A DNA stretch of 64,000 bases from Dichetophora obliterata (GCA_963920525.1 OY986438.1:53207753-53271752); one strand, 5' to 3'; positions 1 to 11,560 are shown, numbered from the stretch's first letter. Notes: a model not told the origin generated them from the letters alone. Translations and numbers: made by a program.

Positions 1-168
1 ACAAAAATCACTTTTTCGTCGCAATATATATACGCCCACTTTTTCGAAATCATGGCAATTCCGGAGTTTTACACATTTTTATACTGAAACTTGCTGTGTA
101 GGTGCTCCAAGAGGCAGTCACGATACATAAATGTTTTCACGCCCAGTTTTAGCGCTCACAAATCAATA
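1..168 (+). repeat. Partial copy of the ~487 bp Helitron-associated module
   Basis: The window opens inside a repeat. This stretch matches 1770-1915 and 2250-2410 (shared blocks such as CCCACTTTTTCGAAATCATG and GGTGCTCCAAGAGGC) and ends just before a new 5' TC terminus. Only its right part is in the window. Non-coding. Confidence 0.75.
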
Positions 169-1433
169 TCTGTACATATAAAAATGAATCGTGATTTGTT
201 CGGATGCTTAAAACTTGAAAACGACTAGACCAAATAGGATACTTCCTTCTACTGGTTTGTTCGTAACTGCTACGCAAAGGTTTAGGAAAAAAGTAATGCC
301 ACACCCCTTTTATCGCCGACAAATCAATAAAAATGCTATATTTAAGAAGGTTTTGGTCGTATTAAATTAAAATTTGGTAAATAAGTTCTTATGATGACTG
401 TCACTAACTTTAATAAAAACGGGCGTTGTCACACTTCATCTACGCCTACTTTTGGAAATATCACAATACTCCGAAACTATTGGTCCGATTGAGCTCAAAT
501 TTTGTAAGTGGCTTTGCTTTGAGTACGAGATGGTTTAAGAAGAAATGCCACACCTTCTTTTACCTCCCTTTAATATAAAAACAATTTGTGTTATCGAATA
601 GCGTTATGGGTTGCACAGCTTAGAAATTCGGTATTCGACCACAATTTAGACGTACCGTTTCAGTGATGAAATTTTATGGGAGTTGGACAAGGGGGAGGGG
701 CACCTCTCATACAACCCAAATTGGTGATATCGAATAGCTTTGAATTTATAGGAATTCAGCTTTGGAATTCAGTTTTTGACCTCAATTTACACATGCAGTT
801 TCAATGATTTTTTTTTATGGGCGTTGGACAGGGAGGCCTGACATCTCCCTTACATTTCAAATTTGCAATATCGAATTGCTTTGAAGTTATAGGTTGACAG
901 CGTAAGAAATCAGTATTCGACCTAAATTTATACATGCACTTTCATTTCTTACATTTTATGGGCGTAGGAAAAAGGGGAGTGACACTTCCCATACAATCCA
1001 ACTTTGTGCTATCAAATAGCTTTGGAGTTATAGGTCGCACACCATCGGAATTCAGTATTTGACCAAAATTTACGCATGCAGTTTCATTGGTAAAATTTTA
1101 TGGGCGTAGGGAAAAGGGGAGTGGCACCTCCCATGCAATCCAAATTTGTGTTATCGAATATATTTGGAGTTATATGTCGCACAGTTTTGGTATTCGGTAT
1201 TCGACCTCCATGTACACATGCAGTTTAATTGATTACGTTCTATGAGGGGTGATCAATAGGGCGTGGCACTTCCTATACAAGCCAAAATTGTTATATCGAA
1301 TAGCTTTGTGGATATAGGTCGCACAGTCTCGGAATTCAGTATTTGACCTCAATTTAGACATGCTGTTTAACTGATAACATTTTATGGGTGTTTGAATAGG
1401 GAGAGTGGCAGCAACGCGCCGGGTTTCAGCTAG
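169..1433 (+). mobile_element. Helitron-like non-autonomous element, copy 1
   Basis: Starts with TC followed by an AT-rich run (TCTGTACATATAAAAATG) and ends ...GGGTTTCAGCTAG before T, which fits the 5'-TC...CTRR-3' ends of Helitrons inserting next to T. It codes for nothing. The inner sequence has the phrase 'actactgg/aaccgatt..gaaattt' and many 'cacctcccatacaaccc' blocks. The 3' terminal ~60 bp recurs almost exactly at 4633-4691 and 6940-6998, which fixes the end. The stem-loop expected near a Helitron 3' end is short and imperfect here, so the class call is probable rather than certain. Confidence 0.6.
593..1433 (+). repeat. ~141 bp minisatellite inside Helitron-like copy 1
   Basis: The anchor 'atcgaata(g)ctttg' recurs at 593, 729, 870, 1011, 1153 and 1295, giving steps of 136, 141, 141, 142 and 142 bp. 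Each unit carries GTGGCACCTCCCATACAA, an ATCGAATAGCTTTGGAG block, a 'ggaattcagtatttgacc' block and a 'catgcagtttcattga' block. Units are diverged from one another, so the array is old or evolves without strong homogenisation. Equivalent arrays lie at 3838-4691 and about 6140-6998. Confidence 0.85.
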
Positions 1434-1450
1434 TAAGATATAAAAATGGA

Positions 1451-1496
1451 TGTATGTATGTGGGTATGTGGGTATGTGGGTATGTGGGTATGTGGC
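1451..1496 (+). repeat. Microsatellite (GTATGTGG)n
   Basis: Runs of GTATGTGG after ATGTATGTATG near the 5' end of the module. The next module carries the same microsatellite with two more units, a length difference between otherwise near-identical copies. Confidence 0.95.
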
Positions 1497-1937
1497 TATA
1501 TCACGTATAGACTCCAAAACCGCTGAACCGATCTTTATGAAGTTTTCAGAGAAAATAAAGCCACATCTTGAGAGTGTTCCTGTGAGGTTTGGTAACGATT
1601 GGAGAAGGGGGCGTGGTACCTCCCATACAAGCCAAATTTGCTCCATCGATCACAAACCAAAAAAAGGATATATATCAGGCGGTTTCAATCGTAAAAAACT
1701 AAGATTTGGTAATTTTGTTCAGATGGTTACTGTCAGTAACTGTACAAAAAATGGGCGTGGTCGTAAAATAAATACGCCCACTTTTTCGAAATCATGGCAA
1801 TTCCAGAGTTCTATACACTTTTACAGTGAAACTTACTGTATAGGTGCTCCAAGAGGCGGTCACTATATATAAATGTTTTCACGCCCACTTTTACCGCCCA
1901 CAAATCAATGTCGATATATCTTATATATAAAAATGGA

Positions 1938-1998
1938 TGTATGTATGTGGGTATGTGGGTATGTGGGTATGTGGGTATGTGGGTATGTGGGTATGTGG
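1938..1998 (+). repeat. Microsatellite (GTATGTGG)n, longer allele
   Basis: Same microsatellite as at 1451-1496, expanded by about two 8-bp units. Confidence 0.95.
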
Positions 1999-2413
1999 CT
2001 ATATCACGTATAGACTCCAAAACCGCTGAACCGATCTTTATGAAATTTTCAGGGAAAATAAAGCTACATCTTGAGAGTGTTCCTGTGAGGTTTGGTAACG
2101 ATTGGAGAAGGGGGCGTGGTACCTCCCATACAAGCCAAATTTGCTCCATCGATCACAAACCAAAAAAAGGATATATGTCAGGCGGTTTCAATCGAAAAAA
2201 ACTAAGATTTGGTAATTTTGTTGAGATGGTTACTGTCGGTTACTGTACAAAAAATGGGCGTGGTCGTAAAATAAATACGCCCACTTTTTCGAAATCATGA
2301 CAATTCCAGAGTTCTATACACTTTTACAGTGAAACTTACTGTATAGGTGCTCCAAGAGGCGGTCACTATATATAAATGTTTTCACGCCCACTTTTACCGC
2401 CCACAAATCAATG

Positions 2414-4691
2414 TCTATATATATAAAAAGCAAAACGATGTGTGTCTGGCTGTGTGATGTCTATAGACTCCAAAACTACTAAACCGATTGAACTGAAATT
2501 TTGGCAGCCGATTTGTTTCAGGTACGAGATGGTTGAGGGGAAAAATGTGCCACACCTCCCCTTTTACCGCCCCCAAATCAATAAAATTGTTATATTTCAG
2601 TCAGTTTGGGTCGTATAAGGCTAAAATTTTGCAATTTAGTATGTACGGTTACTGTCGATAACTGTGCTTAAAATGGGTTTCCACGCCCCCTTTTACCGCC
2701 CACAAAGAAATGAAAATGCTTTATTTCAGACGGTTTTGGTCGTATAAGACTTAAATTTAGTACTTTGGTTTGTGTAGTTACTGACAGTCACTGTACGAAA
2801 AATTGGTTTCCACGCCCCCTTTTTGCGCCCACAAATCAGTGAAAATGCTATATTTCAAGCAGTTTTGGCCGTATGAGACTAACATGTGATACCTAAGTTT
2901 GTATGGCTACTTTCGGCAACTGAACTAAAAAAAGGCGTCATCGCTATATAGCCACACCCACACCCACTTTTTGAGAAATCATTAAAATTGAGTTTGTACG
3001 GTTACTGTCAGCAACTGTACTAAAAATTGGTTTCACGCCCCCCTTTTACTGCCCACAAACCAATGAAAACGTTTTATTTCAACGGTTTGTATCGTGTTGG
3101 ACAAAAATTACTCTCGGCAAGTGCACTAAAAATAGGCCTGTCCCACTTTAGTTAAACTCACTTTTCAGGGAGTTAGCGTCGAGTGAAGTAAAGTGCGCCA
3201 GTCTTAACCTAAATTGAGCTGAAATTTAGGCAGTCGATTTGTTTCGATTACGAGATGGTTCAAGGGAAATATTTTCCCGCACCCCTTTTTACCGCTTGCA
3301 AAACAACAAAAATGCAACATTTCGCACGGTTTTGATCGTATTAGACTAAAATTTGGTTATTTAGTGCATATGGCTACTTTCGGCAGCTATACTGGAAATG
3401 GTGAATATATTTTGCATTTCTTGACATTTTCGTATATGGCAGTAAGGTGGTCTGTGGCAGAACAATGTCTGCCGAGGATAGTGAGTGTTCCTGTGAGGTT
3501 TGGTAACGTTTGGACGAGGGGGCGTGGTACCTCCCATACAAGCCAAATTTGCGCTATCGACCACAAACCAAATAAAGGATATATATCAGACGGTTTCGAT
3601 CGTAAAAACTAAGATTTATTAATTTTGTTCAGATAGTTACTGTCAGTAACTGTACAAAAAATGGGCGTGGTCGCATTAAATATACTCCCACTTTTTCGAA
3701 ATAATGGCAATTCCGGAGTTCTACACATTTTTATAGTGAAACTTGCTGTGCAGGTGTAGCGTACCGTTTCAGTGATACAATTTTATGGGAGTTGGACAAG
3801 TAGGAGGGGCACCTCTCATTCAACCCAAATTGGTGATATCGAATTGCTTTGAAGTTATAGGTTGACAGCGTCAGAATTCAGTATTCGCCCTCAATTTATA
3901 CATGCAGTTTCATTAATTAAATTTTATGGGCGTACGAAAAGGGGGCGTGAAACCTCCTATTTAACCCAAATTAAAGATATCAAGCAACCTATAATCTTTG
4001 GGATTATAGGTCGCACAGTTTTTGAATTCAGTATTGGACCTCATTGTACACATGTAATTTTATTAATTACATTTTATGAGCTTTGATCAAGGGGGAGTGG
4101 CACCTCCCATACAACAAAGATTTGTGATATCGAATAGCTTTGGAGTTCAAGGTCGCACAGCGTCGGAATTCAGTATTTGACCAAAATTTACGCATGCAGA
4201 TTTACTGATAAATTTTTTTAGAGTTTGTCGGGGAGGTGTGACACCACCAACTTAACCCAAATTTGCGATATCGAATAGCTTTGGAGTTATAGGTAACTCA
4301 GCCTCGGAATTCAGTATTCGACCTCAATTTACACATGCAGTTTCATTGGCAAAATTTTATGGGCGTAGGGAAAGGGGAGTGGCACCTCCCATACAACACA
4401 AATTTGTGTTATCGAATAGTTTTGGAGTTATATGTCGAACAGTTTTGGTATTCGGTATTCCACCTCCATGTACACATGCAGTTTAATTGATTACGTTCTA
4501 TGAGGGGTGATCAATAGGGCGTGGCACTTCCTATACAACCCAAAATTGTTATATCGAATAGCTTTGTGGATATAGGTCGCACAGTCTCGGATTTCAGTAT
4601 TTGACCTCAATTTAGACATGCTGTTTAACTGATAACATTTTATGGGCGTTTGACAAGGGAGAGTGGCAGCAACGCGCCGGGTTTCAGCTAG
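2414..4691 (+). mobile_element. Helitron-like non-autonomous element, copy 2
   Basis: Begins TCTATATATATAAAAAGC and ends ...GGGTTTCAGCTAG before T. The 5' third holds tandem ~125 bp blocks 'ctccaaaactactaaaccgatt ... cccccttttaccgccc(c/a)caaatcaataaaaatg' in the same style as 18540-19235; the middle contains the module seen at 1570-1850; the last 0.85 kb is a minisatellite (anchors at 3838, 3978, 4129, 4269, 4411, 4553). No transposase or Rep/helicase coding is present. It is followed directly, without unique sequence, by copy 3. Confidence 0.65.
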
Positions 4692-6998
4692 TTGTATATA
4701 AAAAGCAAAACGATGTGTGTCTGGCTGTGTGATGTCTATAGACTCCAAAACTACTAAACCGATTGACCTGAAATTTTGGCAGCCGATTTGTTTCAGGTAC
4801 GAGATGGTTGAGGGGAAAAATGTGCCACACCCCCCTTTTACCGCCCCCAAATCAATAAAAATGTTATATTTCAGTCAGTTTGGGTCGTATAAGGCTAAAA
4901 TTTTGCAATTTAGTATGTACGGTTACTGTCGATAACTGTGCTTAAAATGGGTTTCCACGCCCCCTTTTACCGCCCACAAAGAAATGAAAATGCTTTATTT
5001 CAGACGGTTTTGGTCGTATAAGACTTAAATTTAGTACTTTGGTTTGTGTAGTTACTGACAGTCACTGTACGAAAAATTGGTTTCCACGCCCCCTTTTTGC
5101 GCCCACAAATCAGTGAAAATGCTATATTTCAAGCAGTTTTGGCCGTATGAGACTAACATGTGATACCTAAGTTTGTATGGCTACTTTCGGCAACTGAACT
5201 AAAAAAAGGCGTCATCGCTATATAGCCACACCCACACCCATTTTTTGAGAAATCATTAAAATTGACTACTGGGTCTATTGAGCTAAAATGTTGCTTTATT
5301 TTTTACTGTTACTGTCAGCAACTATACTAAAAATTGGTTTCACGCCCCCCTTTTACTGCCCACAAACCAATGAAAACGTTTTATTTCAACGGTTTGTATC
5401 GTGTTGGACAAAAATTACTCTCGGCAAGTGCACTAAAAATAGGCCTGTCCCACTTTAGTTAAACTCACTTTTCAGGGAGTTAGCGTCGAGTGAAGTAAAG
5501 TGCGCCAGTCTTAACCTAAATTGAGCTGAAATTTGGGCAGTCGATTTGTTTCGATTACGAGATGGTTCAAGGGAAATATTTTCCCGCACCCCTTTTTACC
5601 GCTTGCAAAACAACAAAAATGCTACATTTCGCATGGTTTTGATCGTATTAGACTAAAATTTGGTTATTTAGTGCGTATGGCTACTTTCGGCAGCTATACT
5701 GGAAATGGTGAATATATTTTGCATTTCTTGACATTTTCGTATATGGCAGTAAGGTGGTCTGTGGCAGAACAATGTCTGCCGAGGATAGTGAGTGTTCCTG
5801 TGAGGTTTGGTAACGTTTCGACGAGGGGGCGTGGTACCTCCCATACAAGCCAAATTTGCGCTATCGACCACAAACCAAATAAAGGATATATATCAGACGG
5901 TTTCGATCGTAAAAACTAAGATTTATTAATTTTGTTCAGATAGTTACTGTCAGTAACTGTACAAAAAATGGGCGTGGTCGCATTAAATATACTCCCACTT
6001 TTTCGAAATAATGGCAATTCCGGAGTTCTACACATTTTTATAGTGAAACTTGCTGTGCAGGTGTAGCGTACCGTTTCAGTGATAAAATTTTATGGGAGTT
6101 GGACAAGGAGGAGGGGCACCTCTCATTTAACCCAAATTGGTGATATCGAATTGCTTTGAAGTTATAGGTTGACAGCGTCAGAATTCAGTATTCGCCCTCA
6201 ATTTATACATGCAGTTTCATTAATTAAATTTTATGGGCGTACGAAAAGGGGGCGTGAAACCTCCTATTTAACCCAAATTAAAGATATCAAGCGACCTATA
6301 ATCTTTGGGATTATAGGTCGCACAGTTTTTGAATTCAGTATTGGACCTCATTGTACACATGTAATTTAATTGATTACATTTTATGAGCGTTGATCAAGGG
6401 GGAGTGGCACCTCCCATACAACAAAGATTTGTGATATCGAATAGCTTTGGAGTTCAAGGTCGCACAGCGTCGGAATTCAGTATTTGACCAAAATTTAAGC
6501 ATGCAGATTTACTGATAAATTTTTTTAGAGTTTGTCGGGGAGGTGTGACACCACCAACTTAACCCAAATTTGCGATATCGAATAGCTTCGGAGTTATAGG
6601 TAACTCAGCCTCGGAATTCAGTATTCGACCTCAATTTACACATGCAGTTTCATTGGCGAAATTTTATGGGCGTAGGGAAAGGGGAGTGGCACCTCCCATA
6701 CAACCCAAATTTGTGTTATCGAATAGTTTTGGAGTTATATGTCGAACAGTTTTGGTATTCGGTATTCAACCTCCATGTACACATGCAGTTTCATTGATTA
6801 AGTGCTATGAGGGGTGATCAATAGGGCGTGGCACTTCCTATACAACCCAAAATTGTTATATCGAATAGCTTTGTGGATAAAGGTCGCACAGTCTCGGAAT
6901 TCAGTATTTGACCTCAATTTAGACATGCTGTTTAACTGATAACATTTTATGGGCGTTTGACAAGGGAGAGTGGCAGCAACGCGCCGGGTTTCAGCTAG
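4692..6998 (+). mobile_element. Helitron-like non-autonomous element, copy 3
   Basis: Head-to-tail repeat of copy 2 (offset about 2275 bp at the left end, 2307 at the right). It differs by scattered substitutions and by an extra block near 5265-5310 (containing GACTACTGGGTCTATTGAGC) that copy 2 lacks. Its 5' end reads TTGTATATAAAAAGC, so the TC terminus is not kept where it joins copy 2. The 3' end CTAG at 6995-6998 is followed by T and non-repeat sequence. Confidence 0.65.
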
Positions 6999-7099
6999 TT
7001 TTTCAATAAAACAATACATAACTGACTTCGAAATTCAATAAGACTGATTATATACATTGTCACTATTTTGAACCTACAATTTTAAATCTTGTCTAGACG

Positions 7100-7160
7100 G
7101 CCTCGGTAGTGCAATTGGTAGCGCGCTATTCGGCCTTGCAAAGGTTCGCAGAGGATACCT
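7100..7160 (+). other. tRNA-like sequence (pseudo-tRNA or SINE head)
   Basis: GCCTCGGTAGTGCAATTGGT then AGCGCGC fits a pol III A box (TRGYNNARNNGG), and 'aaaggttcgcagagg' about 35 bp later is a weak B box (GGTTC kept, remainder poor). I cannot close a full acceptor stem (no downstream match to GGCCTCG), so I do not call it a working tRNA. Sequence 6999-7280 otherwise shows only AT-rich DNA. Confidence 0.45.
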
Positions 7161-7282
7161 ATTCTGTATCCGTCTTGGATTTAGGATTTTGACTATCTAT
7201 TTTTTTTTACTAATAAAGAAGAATTAAAATAAAGCTTATTTAAGCTTTTCTTTTTTTTTTAATAAATAATCCTTGAATAATA

Positions 7283-8168
7283 CAGGGTTGTCCATATTCG
7301 AAGCGCCCATCTGGCAACACTGTAACTTTCCGCAGTGATGCCAAATCGACTAATGACATAACGCGTTTGAAGCGTCATTCCAAGCAAATGTTTACAATGG
7401 AACAGTACACTCCACGCGAACGCTCTAAAATTATTGAAATTTACATTCAACAAAACAAGTCAATAGTGAAAACTCAACGCGCTTTCAAAAAATGAGCGAT
7501 GAAGCTCATTTTCAGTTGAACGGAACGGTAAACAAACAAAATTGCCGTATTTATGCCACTGAAAATCCACAAGAGATTCAAGAGGTACCTCTTCACGATG
7601 CAAAAGTCACTGTTTGGTGCGGCGTTTGTGCAGAGTTACTGTCAATCAGGAGCGTTATCGCGATATGATAATTTTTTCATGCCAATCGTTCGTCGAAAGC
7701 GTATCAGGCACTACTGGTTTCAACAAGACGGCGCGCCACCACACACAAGCCGCACTACAATCGATTTTTTGAAGCAATTGTTCCCTGGCCGTTTGATGTC
7801 AAAAAATGGTGATTTCGATTGGCCGCCAAGATCACCAGATTTAATGCCTCCAGATTTCTTTTTGTGGGGTTATTTGAAATCAAAGGTTTACGTCACCAAT
7901 CCAAAGACCCTAGAAGAGCTGAAAACCAACATCCGTCAAGAAATAACCGCCATTCCCATCGAAATGTTGAAGAAAACCATGGAAAATGCTGCAAAACGGA
8001 CACAATATGTCGTAGAGGCGACCATTTACGAGATATCATATTCAAGGAATAATGTAAGCAATTCTACTTAAACCCAATTAAATGATATTCATGACGAACA
8101 GACAAAAAATTGTGGTTTCTTTGATTTATTTAAAAATAAAATGGGCGCTTCGAATATGGACAACCCTG
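7283..8168 (+). mobile_element. Internally deleted DD41D (rosa-type) mariner
   Basis: Perfect terminal inverted repeats: CAGGGTTGTCCATATTCG at the left and its reverse complement at the right, 28 bp each including GCGCCCAT. They are flanked by TA at 7281-7282 and 8169-8170. At 886 bp it is about 400 bp shorter than the full-length relative at 48366-49685. The missing part lies between the N-terminal helix-turn-helix start and the first catalytic Asp. Confidence 0.93.
7397..8071 (+). pseudogene. DD41D mariner transposase, deleted and frameshifted
   Basis: Transposase remnant inside the 7283-8168 element. The N-terminus starts at ATG 7397 (MEQYTPRERSKIIEIY) and reads about 31 residues of the first helix-turn-helix. 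The frame then jumps at about 7492 straight into MSDEAHFQLNG, which carries the first catalytic Asp; most of the DNA-binding half and the linker are gone. Further frame breaks fall near 7620 and 7670. The last 380 bp are open: WFQQDGAPPHTS holds the second Asp and WPPRSPDLMPPDFFLWGY the third. Counting residues gives 41 between them, which defines the DD41D group. All three Asp codons are still present but the protein cannot be made. Confidence 0.9.
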
Positions 8169-8170
8169 TA

Positions 8171-8698
8171 TGTTTGATGGAATAATGAATTGCCTTACAG
8201 TTTGATCAAAAAACGTGATATTTAAAACATTTTTTTGTACGGATGTCCTTTCTCTACAGAGATAATGAGACATAAGTGTTCTTTAAAACATAGATATTCA
8301 CCTTATAGTCGGCATAAAAGTTGAAGGTCCAGTTTTTGGATTGTTGTTCAATCATTTAAAAATACCACACAAAACTATCCAGCTTTCTTCAAACACACTC
8401 ACTTTTGTGTAATGTAAGAAAATTATGTTGTGGGTTCAATATCAAAATATCGTATAAATACTTCAAATTTTGAATATAAAATGTGTATGGATATTGAAAT
8501 AGATCATTGATAATATACAAGTAGAATACGATAAGATTGGCAAATAGATTCCAATTTATAACTTTTTGGTTTAAGTATTATACAAATGCACATATTTATA
8601 TTTATGTTTATATTTCTATATATATACATATATACTGAGAGTGAGGTTGGACGCTTAAAAATATTCGTACAAACAATCATGAAACTTAAAAAAAACAC
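8171..8698. other. Unassigned AT-rich sequence
   Basis: Between the deleted mariner and the palindromic MITE. Short open frames here have no recognisable similarity and low-complexity translations. I see nothing I can name. Confidence 0.5.
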
Positions 8699-8701
8699 TT
8701 A

Positions 8702-8972
8702 CAGCCCTATTCTGGCAACTTGATAATAGTCAAGCAGTATTTTTATTTTTTCTATGGGTTTGTTGTATTTTTTTTATTTCAAAACAAAATTCGAAGCTCA
8801 AAAATAATAAGATTTGATAAAAATTGTCAACTGCTTTTCAGATAGTGACAATTTCATTAAAAAATTTTGTTTTTGAGCTTCAAATTTTGTTTTGAAATAA
8901 AAAAATTACAACAAACACATAGAAATTTTAAAAATACTGGTTGATTATTCTCAAGTTGCCAAAATAGGGCTG
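8702..8972. mobile_element. Palindromic MITE with TTA target duplication
   Basis: Almost the whole 271 bp is one inverted repeat. Left end CAGCCCTATTCTGGCAACTTG and right end CAAGTTGCCAAAATAGGGCTG are near reverse complements, and the match continues inward through 'ttgttgta', 'tttcaaaacaaaat' and 'gaagctcaaaaat'. TTA flanks both ends (8699-8701, 8973-8975). A 3-bp TTA duplication is typical of PIF/Harbinger-mobilised MITEs. Non-coding. Confidence 0.88.
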
Positions 8973-8975
8973 TTA

Positions 8976-10020
8976 ATCAGGCTGTTATCCTACCAGTATT
9001 GGGTTTGTTCGTTGAATAAATATTACCTCCAACTAACATATTTTTGAACATTTTTAAATACTAACTTATCTATATTTTCTTAATTTATATGATTTAAAGT
9101 GACAATGCTGTGTCTGATGACCCCATGTATTTCAAGATTTTTACATACATATCTTATAATTTGTCTTACGCTAACCCACGTTCATCTCTATATTTTTGTT
9201 TTATAGAATGTAGTATGATTATTATTGTTAGTAGGCTATTTAAAAACTGTACTTTATTTAAGCAATAAATAAATAATAAATAAATAACTTAATAAATAAT
9301 ATCTACACTATTATATAAAATTGAAGTGCATATTTCATATTGCCATTTAACTTTAAAAGCATTGGGCTGATTTTTATGAAAAAAAAAATTAAAATATCTC
9401 AATCGCTCCACATCATTTTTTTAGGGCATTTTCTGGCTTAGGAAAACACATAAACCAGTTTTTGATTATTTTAGGGCTCCGTCAAATAATTCGCTTTCCA
9501 AAAGGGTTTCGTCATCAAACAAATTTGAGAACCCCTGACTTAGGCAAATACTATACATACGCTGGTAAGATTTTGGCTTGTCACAGAAATGGCACACTTA
9601 TACTCGTACACATCTGTAAAACCTGAACAAATATTTGATGAACTAAACTTCTCCTTTTTTTAAAGCCGCTACAGCCAGTGTTGCAGATTTTGGGAGAAAT
9701 CATTCCCGTTTTTTTCATTAATTTCAAAAAGCTTTTCCCGTTCTTCCTTTAATATTTTCCCCGTTTTTCCCCCTTTTTTAAAGTAAATTAAAGAAAAACT
9801 ACCAACATTTTATTTCTTGCGTCAGTGTTTTGTTCTATATACGAGCCATAACAATACGAACCTTAGTAATGTAATTAAAAATATGCCTTCAAAAAATATA
9901 TCACATTTATTACTTCTACATATTACTTGAGTGTAACTGCAAACACTTCCTTTTTATTTCTAACTCCATGCAATTTTTATTTTTCATTTGTATTTTGGTG
10001 TGTAAATAACCGATTTCTTA
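8976..10020. other. Unassigned AT-rich sequence
   Basis: About 1 kb with no recognisable coding or element ends. A pyrimidine-rich patch 'ttcccgtttttt ... ttccccgttttt' at about 9700-9775 repeats a CCCGTTTTT motif. Confidence 0.5.
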
Positions 10021-10022
10021 TA

Positions 10023-10553
10023 CCATAGTTTTCCGATTTAACGAATAAAATGATTGTCAGGCCAATTCGTTAAATCGATTTTTTCGCTAAACCGAGTACT
10101 AAAATAAAATGGACTAATTTTATAATAAAATGGATGGAAGTACTTAAAGTAATACGAACGTAACAAAAAGATATATAGTAAATTAATTTTTTTAATGAGA
10201 TTATAAAATGTTTATGTTAGTAATATGAAAATAGTTTGTTTGGCCCAGCATTATTTTGTTTGATCCATAGGATTCAAATTTCAAAATTTCTGATAGATTA
10301 CAATAGATACACTTTGAGCAGAGACAATAAACTAACAAAAAACGACAAAACATAAAAGCAATTGTTGACAAAACTGTTCTTTTACGGATGTTTTTTTCTG
10401 CCAAAAAATCTCTGATTTTTTATTTTGTTCGTTTAACTGAGTACGGCTAAATTTCTTTTATTCGTTATGTATAGTACTCAATGGAAGCAATTCGCTTTTT
10501 CGTTATTTGCGGTTTTCGTAGAATTGAATGTTCGTTAAATCGGAATACTACTG
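10023..10553. mobile_element. Tigger/pogo-like MITE
   Basis: Left end CCATAGTTTTCCGATTTAAC and the reverse complement of the right end, CAGTAGTATTCCGATTTAAC, align over their length; CAGTA-GT..TCC resembles pogo/Tigger ends. TA precedes the left end; CA follows the right, a one-base-altered TA. Inner copies of 'cgaataaaa' and 'gagtac' are also inverted. The open frame on - inside (10201-10404) has no recognisable transposase motif, so I treat the element as non-autonomous. Confidence 0.65.
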
Positions 10554-11560
10554 CATTTGTTTTTTTAAATATATGGCAGAAAAAGCTCTCTCAGCGCATG
10601 CAACGCTATGCGGAAGAAAAAAAATACACGAAATCAATTTTTTAATTTTTTTGAACATTTTACTTGTATCTGCAAATTTTATATTTTAAGCATGATGCTA
10701 AAAATTTTATACATTTTGTGTAAGTATTTTTTATAAATTAATATTTCTCGGTGACCTATATTCTAAGTTACTATAATTTAATTCAAATTTTTTAAATAAA
10801 TGAGAAAAATTAAAACTTAACGACATAAATGAAGGATAGCTTTTGTTTTTCAAAACGGAAGGGGTAACCATAATATAATTATTATACAGTAGGAGCGACA
10901 ATTTTTGCTGCAATAAACGTATGTCAACCAAAAAAAATCAAAACAAGAACGTGCTATGGTTGCTATGGATATACGATCATACATGTTTTGTGTCGCAGTA
11001 GGAAAATAAATAAATAAATTTAATTCAAGTCGTAAATAATGTATGCAAATTATTAAATTCCATAATTAATCTTTTCCTTTGTTGATAGAAAGTGAAACTC
11101 TACGATACGATGTCAGCAGAGGCGGTGGTGCATTAGGAAAAGTATTGAAAAAAAAAACTGTTATTAAACGCTCGTTTTTTTTTTGACGTTCGTTTATCGC
11201 AGTTCGTGAGAAAATAGGTTGTTGTCAAGGCTACCTAATTATTTTAGAGTTAACTGATGCGAAAAGTCGAAATGCTCCGGCATCGTCCAAGAAATTAAAT
11301 ATTTGCTCTCAATTTTTCTTACCCATTTTTTATAGTTTGCCAAGCAAATAAATCTAATGGCACTGGGCAGAGAAAAAACTACGTTTAAGTTTACAGCAGA
11401 TGACAATCTAAATTAATTTAAATAAAATACAAAGGCTAATTCAAATAGTAATAAAGTTAAGTTAAAACTCAAGATGACTCAGACAATTTTAAAACGTATT
11501 TAAATACAAGGTATAAAAAATGTATAACATAATTTGTTGATTTTGTGACAAAATGACTCT
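10554..11560. other. Unassigned AT-rich sequence
   Basis: No coding similarity or clear repeats seen. Confidence 0.5.

Larger units (their letters stand above)
1434..2413 (+). repeat. Two tandem ~487 bp modules of the Helitron-like family
   Basis: Two near-identical units follow each other; the phrase TAAAAATGGATGTATG begins at 1441 and again at 1928. They start with AT-rich leaders, run through the microsatellite, then through blocks also found at 3490-3760 and 5800-6060, but lack the CTAG 3' end. They look like truncated or duplicated 5' halves. The open frames seen here on either strand are by-products of the repeat and appear in each copy; I do not regard them as genes. Confidence 0.8.

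Noticed and set aside
1233..2300. Open frames of 112-140 codons on both strands in the Helitron-like array
   Set aside because: The same translations recur with each repeat copy, span microsatellites, have no domain, and exist on both strands over the same DNA.
3361..5919. Paired frames such as MVDSANLACMGG and MATFGSYTGNGEYI
   Set aside because: They are copies of one another produced by the 2275 bp repeat and lie in non-coding Helitron-like sequence.
1..7000. CRISPR-like array
   Set aside because: Repeats are long (125-142 bp), diverged and without unique spacers, and the genome is eukaryotic.
7100..7160. Functional tRNA gene
   Set aside because: Good A box but weak B box, and no closing acceptor stem.
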